A DNA stretch of 64,000 nucleotides from Diphasiastrum complanatum (lineage: Eukaryota; Streptophyta; Lycopodiopsida; Lycopodiales; Lycopodiaceae). The notes below the pieces were generated by a model that saw only the letters and a list, made by a program, of their open reading frames with translations, was not told the origin of the DNA and did no database searches. This document shows, piece by piece, positions 10,066 through 54,372 of the stretch. The position numbers and the translations under genes were made by a program. The stretch is from NCBI GenBank assembly GCA_029204225.1, contig CM055098.1, positions 11,429,552-11,493,551 of the forward strand, read 5' to 3'. Each line of letters opens with the position of its first letter. Positions within the stretch are counted from its first letter, which is position 1.

Positions 10066-13000
10066 ATGTCTTCAATGGGTTCATCCTTGTTGGAACCAAG
10101 TGAAAGATTGTCCACTTCAAACTATTCGATTTGGAAAATGAGGATGGAGTCCATCTTGATCATTCAAGACGTGATGGACATAGTTCTTGGCCTTGAAGAA
10201 GAACCACAAGTTCTTCAAGAGGTTCAAAAATACAAAAAGAGAGCTAGGATGGCTCTCCACTACATTAAGATGAATGTCTCTAATGAGATATTGAGGGAGA
10301 TAGGTACTTGTACAATAGCCAAAGAAGCTTGGGATTGTCTCAAGACTATCTATGAGGCTAAGAATACCTCTAGGCTTCTCACTCTTAGGAATCAAATCTT
10401 TCAAAGTAGCCAAAAGAGTGATGAGAGTGCATCTAGTTATGTTTTGAGAGTAAAAGATATTCATAGAGAACTTGCTTATATTGGTGATTCCATCAATCAA
10501 AATGAGCTAGTTCAAGTCATTCTCAATGAAGGAGGAGCTACCAAGTTTGGAGGCTCTCCAAAATGTGCTAATTTTAGAAGAATCAAGACAAGAGTACAAG
10601 CTCTTGAGGATGGATAAGCTCTCTCTCACTCATAATGATGGCAAAGCTCTCTTTGCCAAGGATAAGCACAAAGGGAGGATCAAGAACCAACATCAACAAT
10701 CCTCAAGCAAGGACAAAGTCAAATCCAAAGACAAAGATGAGGAGGAAGATGATTCCTCTAATGCTTCATCATCCAAGCTCAAGAAGAAGAAGATCAAGTG
10801 CTTTTATTGTGGCAAGAAAGGCCATTATGCAACCAATTGCTTCAAGAAGAAGAATCAACTCAAGCAAGCCAACATTACCAATGAGAAGGAAGAAACTATT
10901 GCAAGTGATGGAGAGGGATCTCTTATGGTCTCTAGTTTCTCATCTACTCCTTTCAAGAAGGATGGCCTATGGATATTGATAGTGGAGCCTCTTCACATAT
11001 GTGTAGCTCCAAGGACTCTTTCTCTTCTATTGCACCTTATGATGGAGTCAAGAAATCAATATACACTACAAATGATTTTGAATGTCCTATTGAAGGCATT
11101 GGGAACATTCTCTTGAAGCTTGCATCCTCTAAAGTTCTTCCTCTCTCTAAAGTTCTTTATGTACCTAAGCTTACCAAGAATCTTATTAGTGTTGGCCAAT
11201 TGCTTGATAATGGCCTTGATGTAAAATTCAATGTTGATACTTGCACTATCAAAAAGAATGATGAGATACTTGCATTAAGATCTAGATTTGGAGGCATCTA
11301 TAAACTAGATCCAAATGAGTATGTGAATGCTTGTAATGTTGCTCTTGTAAACAAGCTCTCTATGGAGGAATTATGGCATAGGAGATTGGGACATCCCAAC
11401 TACAAATCCATGCTCTCTATGATCAAAGAGGCCAAAGCTATTGGCTTGCCAAAGTCATTCTCCAAGAAGATCAAGCCTTGTGAGGCTTGTGCTATTGCTA
11501 AATCTCCCAAAAAGCCATTTACGAGATCTTCTATCAAAAGCAAGCATCCTTTGGAGTTAATCCACTCGGATGTGCATTTCTCATCAACTACAAGCAAGGG
11601 AGGAGCCACTTGTTTTGTTACTTTCATTGATGATTTCACAAGATTCACTTGGATATATCTTCTTGCTTCTAAATCTATGGTGTTTGAACATTTTCTTATT
11701 TTCAAAGCTTATGTAGAGAAGCAATTCTCATAAAGCTCTTAGAAATGATAGAGGTGGTGCATATATCTCTAATAAATTTCAAGATTTTTGTGAGCTTGAA
11801 GGCATCAAAAGAGAGTTCTCTTGTGCCTACTCTCCATCTCAAAATGGAGTGGCTGAGAGAAAGAATAGATCTCTATGTGAATGTGCAAAATCTATGAGAA
11901 TTGAGGCATCTTTGCCCAAAGATTTTTGGGGAGAAGCCATTAATTGTGCAAATTATCTTTGCAATAGGCTCCCACATATAGCTCTTGGAGGAAAGTCACC
12001 ATATGAAATCTTATATTTGAAGAAACCTAAGCTTGATCACCTTAGAGTTTTTGGATGCATATGCTTTGTCCATATTCCCTTGGAAACAAGGAAGAAGGAA
12101 GATCCTAGTGCATGCAAAGCGATCATGGTTGGATACTCATCCACCAAGAAGGCCTATAGAGTCTTTATACTCTCTACTTCTCAAGTTATTGAAAGTAGAG
12201 ATGTTGTCTTTCATGAAGATCAACACTCATCTTTTGAAGAGGCCGAGATCAAGAAGCTTATGGATGCATCACCAATTATTGATTTTGAAGACAATCATGA
12301 TGTGATGGGGTCGAGATCTGAAGAAGACTCTACTCGGATTTTCTCACCAAGAAGATCCATGAGAGATAGATCCGAGCCTAAGAGGCTCTCATATGTTGAC
12401 AAAGGCAAACAAGTGGATCTTGATTCCACTAATTATGTTTTTTATGTCTCTCATGAAGAGCCAAAGAATGTACAAGAGGCACTCAATACCAAGGAGTGGT
12501 ATGATGCCATGAAGCAAGAGTATGATGCATTGATCACCAACAATACTTGGGAACTTGTGGATCCTCCATCCAACAAGCATGTGATTGGTTGCAAGTGGGT
12601 ATTTCGGATCAAGTTCAATCATGATGGCACCATCAACAAGCATAAAGCAAGATTATGTGCCAAAGGATTTGCTCAAATCCATGGCCTTGATTATGAGGAG
12701 ACCTTTGCACCCGTTGGAAAGATGGTGACAATAAAAATTCTTATTTCTCTTGCTTGTTTCTTTAAGTGGAAGGTGTTCCAATTAGATGTATCCAATGCTT
12801 TTCTAAATGGTTAATTTTGAGGAGGAGATCTATATGGAACAACCTCAAGGATTCATCAAGGATGAGTCCAAAGTGTGCTTGCTCTTCAAAAGTCTTTATG
12901 GACTCAAGCAAGCACCAAGATCATGGTTTTCAAGACTTAATTCTTTTCTTATCTCCCTAGGATTTACTCTTAGTGACTATGATCCTTCCATGTATCTAAA

Positions 13001-13996
13001 GTTTGTTGATAGCAATATTGTCATTCTTCTAATTTATGTTGATGACATTATTGTTTTTGGAAGTTGTATCAAGCTAGTTGATGAAACTAAGATAGCACTT
13101 GGATGTGAGTTTAAAATGCAAGATCTAGGAGAGATACATTACATCCTAGGCGTAGAAATTGATTTTTATGAAAATCATGTCTTTATATGCCAATCTAGAT
13201 ATGCTCACTCTATGTTGAAAAAATTTCATATGGAAAATTCTAAGAGCATAGATACTCCAATAGAGCAAATTGTAAAAGATCCTAATAAAGGTGATGAAAG
13301 ATCCTTTGAGGACATCACACTTTTTAGGAGTCTTGTAGGCTCCTTGATTTGGCTTACCATTACTAGGCCCGATCTAAGTTTTTGTGTGCACAAATTGAGT
13401 CAATATATGCAAGATCCTAAGATCCATCATTGGAAGATGGCCAAGAGGATTCTAAGATATGTATCTTCATCTTGTGATTATGTCTACTCTATAAAAGTGA
13501 AGATCTATCCATTGTTGGCTACTCGGATTCGGACTTTGCAAGTGACAAGATGGATCGAAAGTCTATTAGTGCATATACTATATTTCTTGGAGGCAATCTA
13601 ATATCTTGGCTTTCCAAAAAACAAGATACTATATCTCTCTCTTCATGTGAGGCCGAGTACAAAGCACTCACTACAACTACCAAAGAGGTGCTTTGGATCA
13701 AGAGGTTACTAATGGAGCTAAAGTGCATCAAGGAAGATGATCTACCAATGACCAAGTGTGATAACATCTCGGCCCAAGCTCTTGCCAATAATCCCATATT
13801 TCATGCAAGAAGCAAGCACATAGAAATGGCACATTTTGTGAGAGAAAAGCTTATTGGAGGATAAATCTATTTGGAGCATGTCAACTCGTCCTCTTGTATT
13901 GCCGATCTACTCACCAAGCCTTTGAGAAAAAGTGCTTTCATCAAGCATAGATCTAATCTTGGAGTTATATCAAGATCAATGCTCAAATCTTCATAG
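10066..13996 (+). pseudogene. copia gag-pol of element C, multiply disrupted
   Basis: Gag starts at ATG 10066 (MSSMGSSLLEPSERL). Domains in order: gag; zinc knuckle IKCFYCGKKGHYATNC near 10,795; protease DSGASSHM near 10,975; integrase; RT with LIYVDDII near 13,040; RNase H near 13,620. Compared with D it has: a deletion of about 44 bp near 10,528; a 1-bp loss near 10,970 before the protease motif; a deletion near 11,730 creating TAA; a 1-bp insertion near 12,812 giving TAA; a 1-bp loss near 13,483; and GAA to TAA at 13861. These split the frame into at least six pieces. RNase H keeps the EAEY motif that D has lost. Confidence 0.93.
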
Positions 13997-14005
13997 ATAA
14001 TTTTT

Positions 14006-14014
14006 TAGGAGGAG
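14006..14014 (+). other. polypurine tract of element C
   Basis: AGGAGGAG next to the 3' LTR start, after a T-rich run; expected plus-strand priming site. The same sequence precedes the D 3' LTR. Confidence 0.8.
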
Positions 14015-14749
14015 TGTGAAGAATCGAAAAAGATTATCTATGTTAGATATAGGGGTCTTATGTTTTTTACATCAAGCATCCAGGTGTAGGATGTTGATAG
14101 GAACAAATTTGGCATAGATGGCAAATTATGCATTTCCACTTTTAATGCCACTATTGAGCCAAAATAGAGTAAGAGGCTAAACTCGTGCCAATTAGAGTGT
14201 AGACAAGTGTAATGCCTTTGTTTGATGAATTCTAAGAGGTCCAATAGGATTTAGAGGTGGAACCATGTGAGGTCGAATAGGAATTTGAGGTGTGCTTGAA
14301 TATAGTCCAATAGAATTAAGAGGTGCATGGATCAATGGTCCAATAGGATAAAGAGGTGACAAAGTGTGGTCCAATCATAGTTAAGCATAGTGGTAGCTCG
14401 TGGATCTACTAGTATCATTGTACTCCTCATTTTGGATCTAGTTGATTTGGTGATTATGTGGATTTTGAGTGTTATTGGATTTCTAGCTTTCTCTCTCTAC
14501 CCGAGAGCTCATGATGGTTTTTCTCTCTCTACCCAGGAGAGCAGCTTTTTTTTACTTAGAATAATTTTTGAATACTTCCCACACGTGTGAGTGAGAGTTG
14601 GAAGTGATTGAATGCATGTAGTAGTGTGTTTTTGCCATAGGATCTAAGATTGATCTTGAATCTCAATCTAGTCTTGATCTTGGTGCATCTACACACCTTA
14701 GGAGATCACAAGTACATGTTGTGGACAATCCACACGTGTGAAATCAACA
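14015..14749 (+). repeat. 3' LTR of element C (735 bp)
   Basis: TGTGAAGAATCG to ATCAACA. It has the CCAAT ladder, with one unit mutated to CGAAT, and CACACGTGTG at 14580 and 14731. Confidence 0.96.
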
Positions 14750-14754
14750 ATAAT
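14750..14754. repeat. target-site duplication of element C, right copy
   Basis: ATAAT, matching 8793-8797. Confidence 0.9.
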
Positions 14755-15763
14755 AGTGACTATAAATTGTTAAAAATTTTTACAAACAGCAAAACTTGGT
14801 CCTAGATCGATTATATCATTTATGTCAGAGTTGTATATCCAAAAATCAATAATTCATATTAAAATTGATATTGAATATACCATAGATGGAGAATATGAGG
14901 CCATTGTAGGTAGGAAAGTTATTAAATAATCACCAAATCACTAAACAAGTATATCAGATGAGAGAGAGAGATTAACGAAACATAGCTCCTCTTGCCAAAG
15001 CAAGACCAAACCTTTTGAAACCTCTATTCATAACCCAACAAGGTAAAACATAGTTGAAAACATACAATACTTTTTTTTTTTTAAACATCGTATAGCGAAA
15101 TAAATTTCAAAACATCCAGCTGGTACCTGCCACCATCCCACCACAAAACCGCACGAGTTAGCACAGTGAGGAAGACATGTGTTAACGCTGAATGTCAGTT
15201 GTTATATGTCAATTGTTATCCATGTACAAAATAAGTTTAGCAGCTTAACAACTTAAAGTATTTGATGTAAAAATGCAGTCCAGTCTTCCCTATTTTAGAT
15301 GATAAATAGCAGGCTTTCCCATATTATTACTGTATCAGGGCATTCCGCCATTCTGATCAAGTTTATGGTACTAGTCCGTATCAATTTTTTTGCAAAGCAA
15401 CACGTGTACTTGAAAAAACTTAAGACTGTGTTAAATAATATGCATCTTACAAACAAAGAATAGCATGGATCGGTACTCAAATATGGAGCAAATCCATGCT
15501 ATACCAATATTTGCACTTATTAGGTGAAGCACCATTATCGAAACTCTTGAGCAAATCCATGAGTTCCAAGAGTCCTCCAACTATCGTACTGTTTCATTTA
15601 TTTTAAATACTAATCGTGTCTTATAAAACTTTTTTACCTGGATAATATTATATTGGCCAAGTATTTTACCCTATTTGCACTACGATAAGGGCAAATCCGT
15701 GTCATACCGATCCCTACGAGTTTAGCGATCCCTCGCACTAATCAGATAAAAATGAGTATCGTT

Positions 15764-15850
<87 letters not shown>

Positions 15851-16541
15851 TTGGGCTTTGGCTTCAACAATCAATGATCGTATTTCTGCCATCATCCATT
15901 GGCGTTTCTGAGCAATGATTCTATGCAACAGATTCGAATTCGTTTTGGATCAATAATATTTCATAGGAGCACATCATTTGAATATTGTTTTGAATTGGTA
16001 GTATTTTGTGGGAGCAAATCATTTTGATATGTTTCAAATCGATGAAAAAAAAAATCATTATGATGTAATCTATTTTGAATCATAATGTTTCTTGGAAGTA
16101 GCTTTGATTACCTAGTGTACATACTCCAATCATCCACAGCCTAGAACTTTCATATACATTTGCAAAATTCTGCAAGCCTTTCAACAAAAATTTGCACTAA
16201 ATTCCATATCTTTAGAAAGATCCAAGAAACCATAATCATAAAGAGGAACACAAGAATATGAAGAAGTAAGTTTTGATCTTAATACCAACCTTCAAATTTC
16301 TTGTCCTAAGTTACCTGGTGATTGTCATTTTCCCATGATCAAGGGCCTAGATTTTTCTGAATAAGAGATGAACTTACAACAAAGCCATTATATTACAATT
16401 TGGCAATATTTTCACATCCTCGAAGGTGCATTTTGGGCTCCTCAACTAGGTTAAACCCGTACAAATCAACACATGAAGCAAAATTAGCATTGAAGGGCTC
16501 ATAACATTGCCATCAGGTAAACCAAAAACTTTGTCTTATAA
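14755..16541. other. downstream flank of the kinase gene; no gene seen
   Basis: AT-rich. It should contain the 3' UTR and polyadenylation region of the minus-strand kinase gene next to 16,541. Apart from the microsatellite at 15766-15849 no recognisable coding or mobile sequence was found. Confidence 0.5.
15766..15849. repeat. compound (GT)n(GA)n microsatellite
   Basis: About 32 GT repeats followed by about 10 GA repeats. Confidence 0.97.
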
Positions 16542-48347
<31,806 letters not shown>

Positions 48348-48552
48348 CTGTATACATTTGCAACACAACTGATTAGCCAAGCTCTGCTTCAAAGCGAATA
48401 GTGCATTTCCTGTATGCATTTGCAACACAACTAATTAGCACCCACTTACAAGTAGAGGTAGCTTATGCCACACTTAGCTCAAACTCAAGTACAACTACAA
48501 CTAGATAGACTATTTTGAAAATTCATGCGCATGCTGTGATTTAGAGATAAAT

Positions 48553-48831
48553 TATTCGACAAAAGAGCGGGAGGCACTGGCAATGATTTATGCGGTTAAA
48601 AAGTTCTGACATTATTTGATGGCCACACATTTTGTCTTTTATATGGACCATCAACCCTTGCTATATCTTGTTAATAAAACTTGCAACACAGAGAGAATCA
48701 CTCGTTGGTTACTTCTGTTGTTGGAGTTTGATTTTCGGATAGTGGTTCGCAAGGAAAAGCAGCATTACATGGTGAATCATGTAAGTTCAAGTCTAAGCTC
48801 TTTTAAAGCGAGCCCCTTCAATGGATTATAA
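48553..48831 (+). pseudogene. Ty3/gypsy RNase H fragment
   Basis: YSTKEREALAMIYAVKKF, one TGA, HYLMATHFVFYMDHQPLLYL, RITRWLLLLLEFDF and VRKEKQHYMVNHVSS: the RNase H domain that follows RT in Ty3/gypsy pol. Single stop inside. It is unrelated in strand to element F next to it. Confidence 0.88.
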
Positions 48832-48865
48832 TAAAAACTAGACAACTAGTAGATAACGAGTTGAT

Positions 48866-48870
48866 ACCAT
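48866..48870. repeat. target-site duplication of element D, left copy
   Basis: ACCAT, identical to 55264-55268. Confidence 0.95.
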
Positions 48871-49607
48871 TGTGAAGAATTGAAAAAGATTATCTATGTT
48901 AGATATAGGGGTCTTATGTTTTTTACATCAAGCATCTAGGTGTAGGATGTTGATAGGAATAAATTTGGCATAGATGGCAAATTATGCATTTCCACTTGTA
49001 ATGCCACTATTGAGCCAAAATAGAGTAAGAGGCTAAACACTTGCTAATTAGAGTGTAGACAAGTGTAAAGTTTTTGTTTGATGAATTCCAAGAGGTCCAA
49101 TAGGATATAGAGGTGGAACCTTGTGAGGTCCAATAGGAAATTGAGGTGTGCTTGAATATAGTCCAATAGAATTAAGAGGTGCATAGATCAATGATCCAAT
49201 AGGATCAAGAGGTGACAAAATGTGGTCCAATCATAGTTAAGCATAGTGGTAGCTCGTGGACCTACTAGTATCATTGTACTCCTCATTTTGAAATCAATTG
49301 ATTTGGTGATTTCATGGATTTTGTGAGTTTTTGGATTTCTAGCTTTCTCTCTCTACCCGAGAGCTCTTGATGCATTTTCTCTCTCTACCCGAGGAGAGCA
49401 GCTTGTTTTTACTTAGATTATTTTTTGAATACTTCCCACACATGTGAGTGAGAGTTGGAAGTGATTGAATGCATGTAGTAGTGTGTTTTTGCCATAGGAT
49501 TCAAGATTGATCTTGAATCTCAATCCAGTCTTGATCTTGGTGCATCTACACACCTTAGGAGATCACAAGTACATGCAGTGGACAGTCCACACGTGTGAAA
49601 ATCAACA
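48871..49607 (+). repeat. 5' LTR of element D (737 bp)
   Basis: TGTGAAGAATTG to ATCAACA. CCAAT motifs at 49097, 49130, 49163, 49196 and 49227 (33, 33, 33, 31 bp), CACACATGTG at 49437 and CACACGTGTG at 49588. Confidence 0.97.
49097..49231 (+). promoter_or_regulatory. CCAAT-box ladder in the D 5' LTR
   Basis: Same 33-33-33-31 spacing as element C, conserved despite substitutions between the motifs. Confidence 0.5.
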
Positions 49608-49620
49608 TGGTATCAGAGCC
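49608..49620 (+). other. primer binding site of element D
   Basis: TGGTATCAGAGCC, perfect initiator-Met tRNA site, adjacent to the LTR. Confidence 0.96.
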
Positions 49621-50363
49621 TACCTAAGGTTACCATGCATTTTGATCCATCTAAGTGAAAAATTTTCATCAATCTTGAGCTAGAAATTGTCAAGGCCCAT
49701 TTTCCTAGCTATCTTGTTCAATCTTGGATCAAAAGAGATCAAAAGGACATTGATTGGGTCTGACCTGGTACTGTACGGAATCAGGTGCTCAGACACGTGT
49801 GAGGAACATCCAATTTCAGTTTGGAAGTTCTCTCTCATGTTTGATCCATTTATCTTGCTTGATAGCTTGTTTTGAAGCTATTTTTGTCTAGTTTTTGTTG
49901 CAATCAGTTTCATTCCATTTGGTTGAGCCAATCGAAAGTTACAAGCTTTTGAAGAGGGTTAGGTAGGGCACCTAGACCTGGGTGGACACATTTGGTTTGG
50001 TCAAGAGATTGCTTGGTTGATCCAAAATCACAGTTGTATGCTTGCCAATCTCATCTATATGTGATCTAGGCACTATTTTGAGATCTTAGCCATTTTGTTT
50101 CATGCAATATCATTGTATTTGAGTCAAATTTGGTTTCTTAGTGTATTTCACACGTGCTAAGAGTGTTGGATCCTAACTTTGCCTATACTCCATCATTTGA
50201 TGTGAAATAGATCTTGTTTTAGAGATATTTGTGTAGCTAGTGAGAATCAATTCACAAATTGTTGTAAGATCTTTCATAGGAGGAGATAGTACTCAATTAT
50301 TGGATCCTATTGAAAGTGTGTAACAACATTTATTGTTCATCATCTGAGTTTTCTTCACTTCAA

Positions 50364-51860
50364 ATGTCTTCAATGGGTGCATCCTTGTTGGAACCAAGTG
50401 AAAGATTGACCACTTCAAATTATTCAATTTGGAAAATGAGGATGGAGTCCATCTTGATCCTTCAAGACGTGATGGACATAGTTCTTGGCCTTGAAGAAGA
50501 ACCACAAGTTCTTCAAGAGGTTCAAAAATACAAAAAGAGAGCTAGGATGGCTCTCCACTACATTAAGATGAATGTCTCTAATGAGATATTGAGGGAGATA
50601 GGTACTTGTACAACAGCCAAAGAAGCTTGGGATTGTCTCAAGGCTATCTATGAGGCAAAGAATACCTCTAGGCTTCTCACTCTTAGGAATCAAATCTTTC
50701 AAAGTAGCCAAAAGAGTGATGAGAGTGCATCTAGTTATGTTTTGAGAGTAAAAGATATTCATAGAGAGCTTGCTTGTATTGGTGATTCCATCAATCAAAA
50801 TGAGCTAGTTCAAGTCATTCTCAATGGCTTGAGAAGTGAATTTGATAATCTTGTCCAATCCTATGCCATTAAGGAGGCACTACCAAGTTTGGAGGCTCTC
50901 CAAAGTGTGCTAATTTCAGAAGAATCAAGACAAGAGTATAAGCTCTTGAGGATGGACAAGCTTTCTCTCACTCATAATGATGGCAAAGCTCTTTCTGCAA
51001 AGGATAAGCACAAAGAGAGGAGCAAGAACCAATATCAACAATCCTCAAGCAAGGACAAAGTCAAATCCAAAGACAAAGATGAGGAGGAAGATGATTCCTC
51101 TAATGCTTCATCATCCAAGCTCAAGAAGAAGAAGAAGATCAAGTGCTTTTATTGTGGCAAGAAAGGTCATTATGCCACCAATTGCTTCAAAAAAAAAAAT
51201 CAACTCAAGCAAGCCAATATTACCAATGAGAAGGAAGACACTATTGCAAGTGATGAAGAGGGATCTCTTATGGTCTCTAGTTTCTCATCTACTCCTTTCA
51301 AGAAGGACGGCCTATGGTATATTGATAGTGGAGCCTCTTCACATATGTGTAGCTCCAAGGACTCTTTCTCTTCTATTGCACCTTATGATGGAGTTAAGAA
51401 ATCAATATACACTGCAAATGATTTTGAATGTCCTATTGAACGCATAGGGAACATTCCCTTGAAGGTTGCATCCTCTAAAGTTCTTTCTCTCTCTAGAGTT
51501 CTTTATGTACCTAAGCTTACCAAGAATCTTATTAGTGTTGGCCAATTGCTTGATAATGGCCTTGATGTAAAATTCAATGTTGATACTTGCACTATCAAGA
51601 AGAATGCTGAGATACTTGCATTAGGATCTAGATTTGGTGGCATCTATAAACTAGATCCAAATGAGTATGTGAATGCTTGTAATGTTTCTCTTGTGAACAA
51701 GCTCTCTATGGAGGAATTATGGCATAGGAGGTTGGGACATCCCAACTACAAATCCATGCTCTCTATGATCAAAGAATCCAAAGATATTGGCTTGCCAAAG
51801 TCATTCTCCAAGAAGATCAAGCCTTGTGAGGCTTGTGCTATTGCTAAATCTCACAAAAAA
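50364..51860 (+). CDS. element D gag-protease-integrase N-terminal part
   Basis: ATG 50364 (MSSMGASLLEPSERL) is preferred over an in-frame upstream ATG at 50310 because the C copy and the related gag of B align from here. Domains: gag NYSIWKMRMESIL; zinc knuckle IKCFYCGKKGHYATNC near 51,140; protease WYIDSGASSHMC near 51,315; GAG-pre-integrase LWHRRLGHPNYKSM near 51,720; zinc-binding integrase N-terminus (CEACAIAKS). An A6 run at 51855-51860, one A longer than in C, shifts the frame; the shifted frame runs to 51,977. Confidence 0.94.
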
Positions 51861-54354
51861 GCCATTTACAAGATCTTCTATCAAAAGCAAGCATCCTTTG
51901 GAGTTAATCCACTCAGATGTGCATTTCTCATCAACTACAAGCAAGGGAGGAGCCACTTGTTTTGTTACTTTCATTGATGATTACACAAGATTCACTTGGA
52001 TATATCTTCTTGCTTCAAAATCTATGGTGTTTGATCATTTCCTTATTTTCAAAGCTTATGTAGAGAAGCAATTCTCTTTCAAGATTAAAGCTCTTAGAAG
52101 TGATGGAGATGGTGAATATATCTCCAATAAATTTCAAGACTTTTGTGAGCTTGAAGCCATTAAAAGAGAGTTTTCTTGTGCCTACTCTCCATCTCAAAAT
52201 GGAGTGGCCGAGAGAAAGAATAGATCTCTATGTGAATGTGCAAAATCTATGAGAATTGAGGCATCTTTGCCCAAAGATTTTTGGGGAGAAGCCATTAATT
52301 GTGCAAATTATCTTTGCAATAGGCTCCCACATATAGCTCTTGGAGGAAACTCACCATATGAAATCTTATTTTTGAAGAAGCCTAAGGTTGATCACCTTAG
52401 AGTTTTTGGATGCTTATGCTTTGTCCATATTCCCTTGGAAACAAGGAAGAAGGAAGATCCTAGTGCATGCAAAGGGATCATGGTTGGATACTCATCCACC
52501 AAGAAGGCCTATAGAGTCTTTATACTCTCTACTTCTCAAGTTATTGAAAGTAGAGATGTTGTCTTTCATGAAGATCAACACTCATCATTTGAAGAGGCCG
52601 AGATCAAGAAATCTATGGATGCATCATCAATTATTGATTTTGAAGACAATCATGATGTGATGGGGTCGAGATTTGAAGAAGACTCTCCTCGGATTTTTTC
52701 ACCAAGAAGATCCATGAGAGATAGATCCGAGCCTAAGAGGCTCTCATATGTTGACAAAGGCAAACAAGTGGATCTTGATTCCACTAATTATGTTTTTTAT
52801 GTCTCTCATGAAGAGCCAAAGAATGTACAAGAGGCACTCAATACCAAGGAGTGGTATGATGCCATGAAGAAAGAGTATGATGCATTGATCACCAACAATA
52901 CTTGGGAGCTTGTGGATCCTCCTTCCAACAAGCATGTGATTGGTTGCAAGTGGGTATTTCGGATCAAGTTCAATCATGATGGCACCATCAACAAGCATAA
53001 AGCAAGATTATGTGCCAAAGGATTTGCTCAAATCCATAGTCTTGATTATGAGGCGACCTTTGCACCCGTTGCAAAGATGGTGACAATAAGAATTCTTATT
53101 TCTCTTGCTTGTTTTTTCAAGTGGAAGGTGTTCCAATTAGATGTATCCAATGCTTTTCTAAATGGTTATCTTGAGGAGGAGATCTATATGGAACAACCTC
53201 AAGGATTCATCAAGGATGAGTCCAAAGTGTGCTTGCTCTTCAAAAGTCTTTATGGACTCAAGCAAGCACCAAGATCATGGTATTCAAGACTTAACTCTTT
53301 CCTTATCTCACTAGGATTTACTCTTAGTGACTATGATCCTTCCATGTATCTAAAGTTTGTTGATAGCAATATTGTCATTCTTCTAATTTATGTTGATGAC
53401 ATTATTCTTTGTGGAAGTTGTATCAAGCTAGTTGATGAAACCAAGCTAGCACTTGGATGTGAGTTTAAAATGCAAGATCTAGGAGAGATACATTACATCC
53501 TAGGCCTAGAAATTGATTTTTATGAAAATCATGTCTTTATATGCCAATCTAGATATGCTCACTCTATGTTGAAAAAATTCCATATAGAAAATTCTAAGAG
53601 CATAGATACTCCAATGGAGCAAATTGTAAAAGATCCTAATAAAGGTGATGAAAGATCCTTTGAGGACATCACACTTTTTAGGAGTCTTGTAGGCTCCTTG
53701 ATTTGGCTTACCATTACTAGGCCCGATCTAAGTTTTTGTGTGCACAAATTGAGTCAATTTATGCAAGAACCTAAGATCCATCATTGGAAGATGGCCAAGA
53801 GGATTTTAAGATATGTATCTTCATCTTGTGATTATGGTCTACTCTATAAAAGTGAAGATCTATCCATTATTGGCTACTCGGATTCGGACTTTGCAAGTGA
53901 CAAAATGGATCGAAAGTCTATTAGTGCATACACTATCTTTCTTGGAGGCAATCTAATATCTTGGCTTTCCAAAAAGCAAGATACTATATCTCTCTCTTCA
54001 TGTGAGGCCAAGTACAAAGCACTCACTACAACTACCAAAGAAGTGCTTTGGATCAAGAGGTTATTAATGGAACTAAAGTGCATCAAGGAGGATGATCTAC
54101 CAATGATCAAGTGTGATAACATCTCGGCCCAAGCTCTTGCCAATAATCCCTTATTTCATGCAAGAAGCAAGCACATAGAAGTGGCACACCATTTTGTGAG
54201 AGAAAAGCTTATTGGAGGAGAAATCTATTTGGAGCATGTCAACTCGTCCTCTTGTATTGCCGATCTACTCACCAAGCCTTTGAGCAAAAGTGCTTTCATC
54301 AAGCATAGATCTAATCTTGGAGTTATATCAAGATCAATGCTCAAATCTTCATAG
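51861..54354 (+). CDS. element D integrase-RT-RNase H
   Basis: Open from the frameshift to TAG 54352-54354. Integrase: HSDVHFSS, LRSDGDGEY, QNGVAERKNRS, so the D,D(35)E triad is complete. RT: NKHKARLCAKGFAQ, DVSNAFLNGYLEEEIYMEQP, LYGLKQAPRSW, LIYVDDIILCG. RNase H: YSDSDFASDK, LSSCEAKYKAL, KCDNISAQALANN, HFVREKLIGG. The EAEY glutamate kept in C is Lys here (AAG 54010-54012), at or next to the RNase H catalytic Glu, so RNase H may be impaired even without the frameshift. Confidence 0.95.
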
Positions 54355-54372
54355 ATAATTTTTTAGGAGGAG

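Larger units (their letters stand above)
8798..14749 (+). mobile_element. full-length Ty1/copia element C
   Basis: 5,952-bp element with both LTRs, primer site, purine tract and 5-bp target duplication ATAAT. Same family as element D by near-identical LTRs and coding region. The coding region carries at least six frame or stop lesions, so it cannot make a complete polyprotein. The two LTRs differ at a dozen or more positions plus one block deletion in the 5' copy, so it is older than D. Confidence 0.97.
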
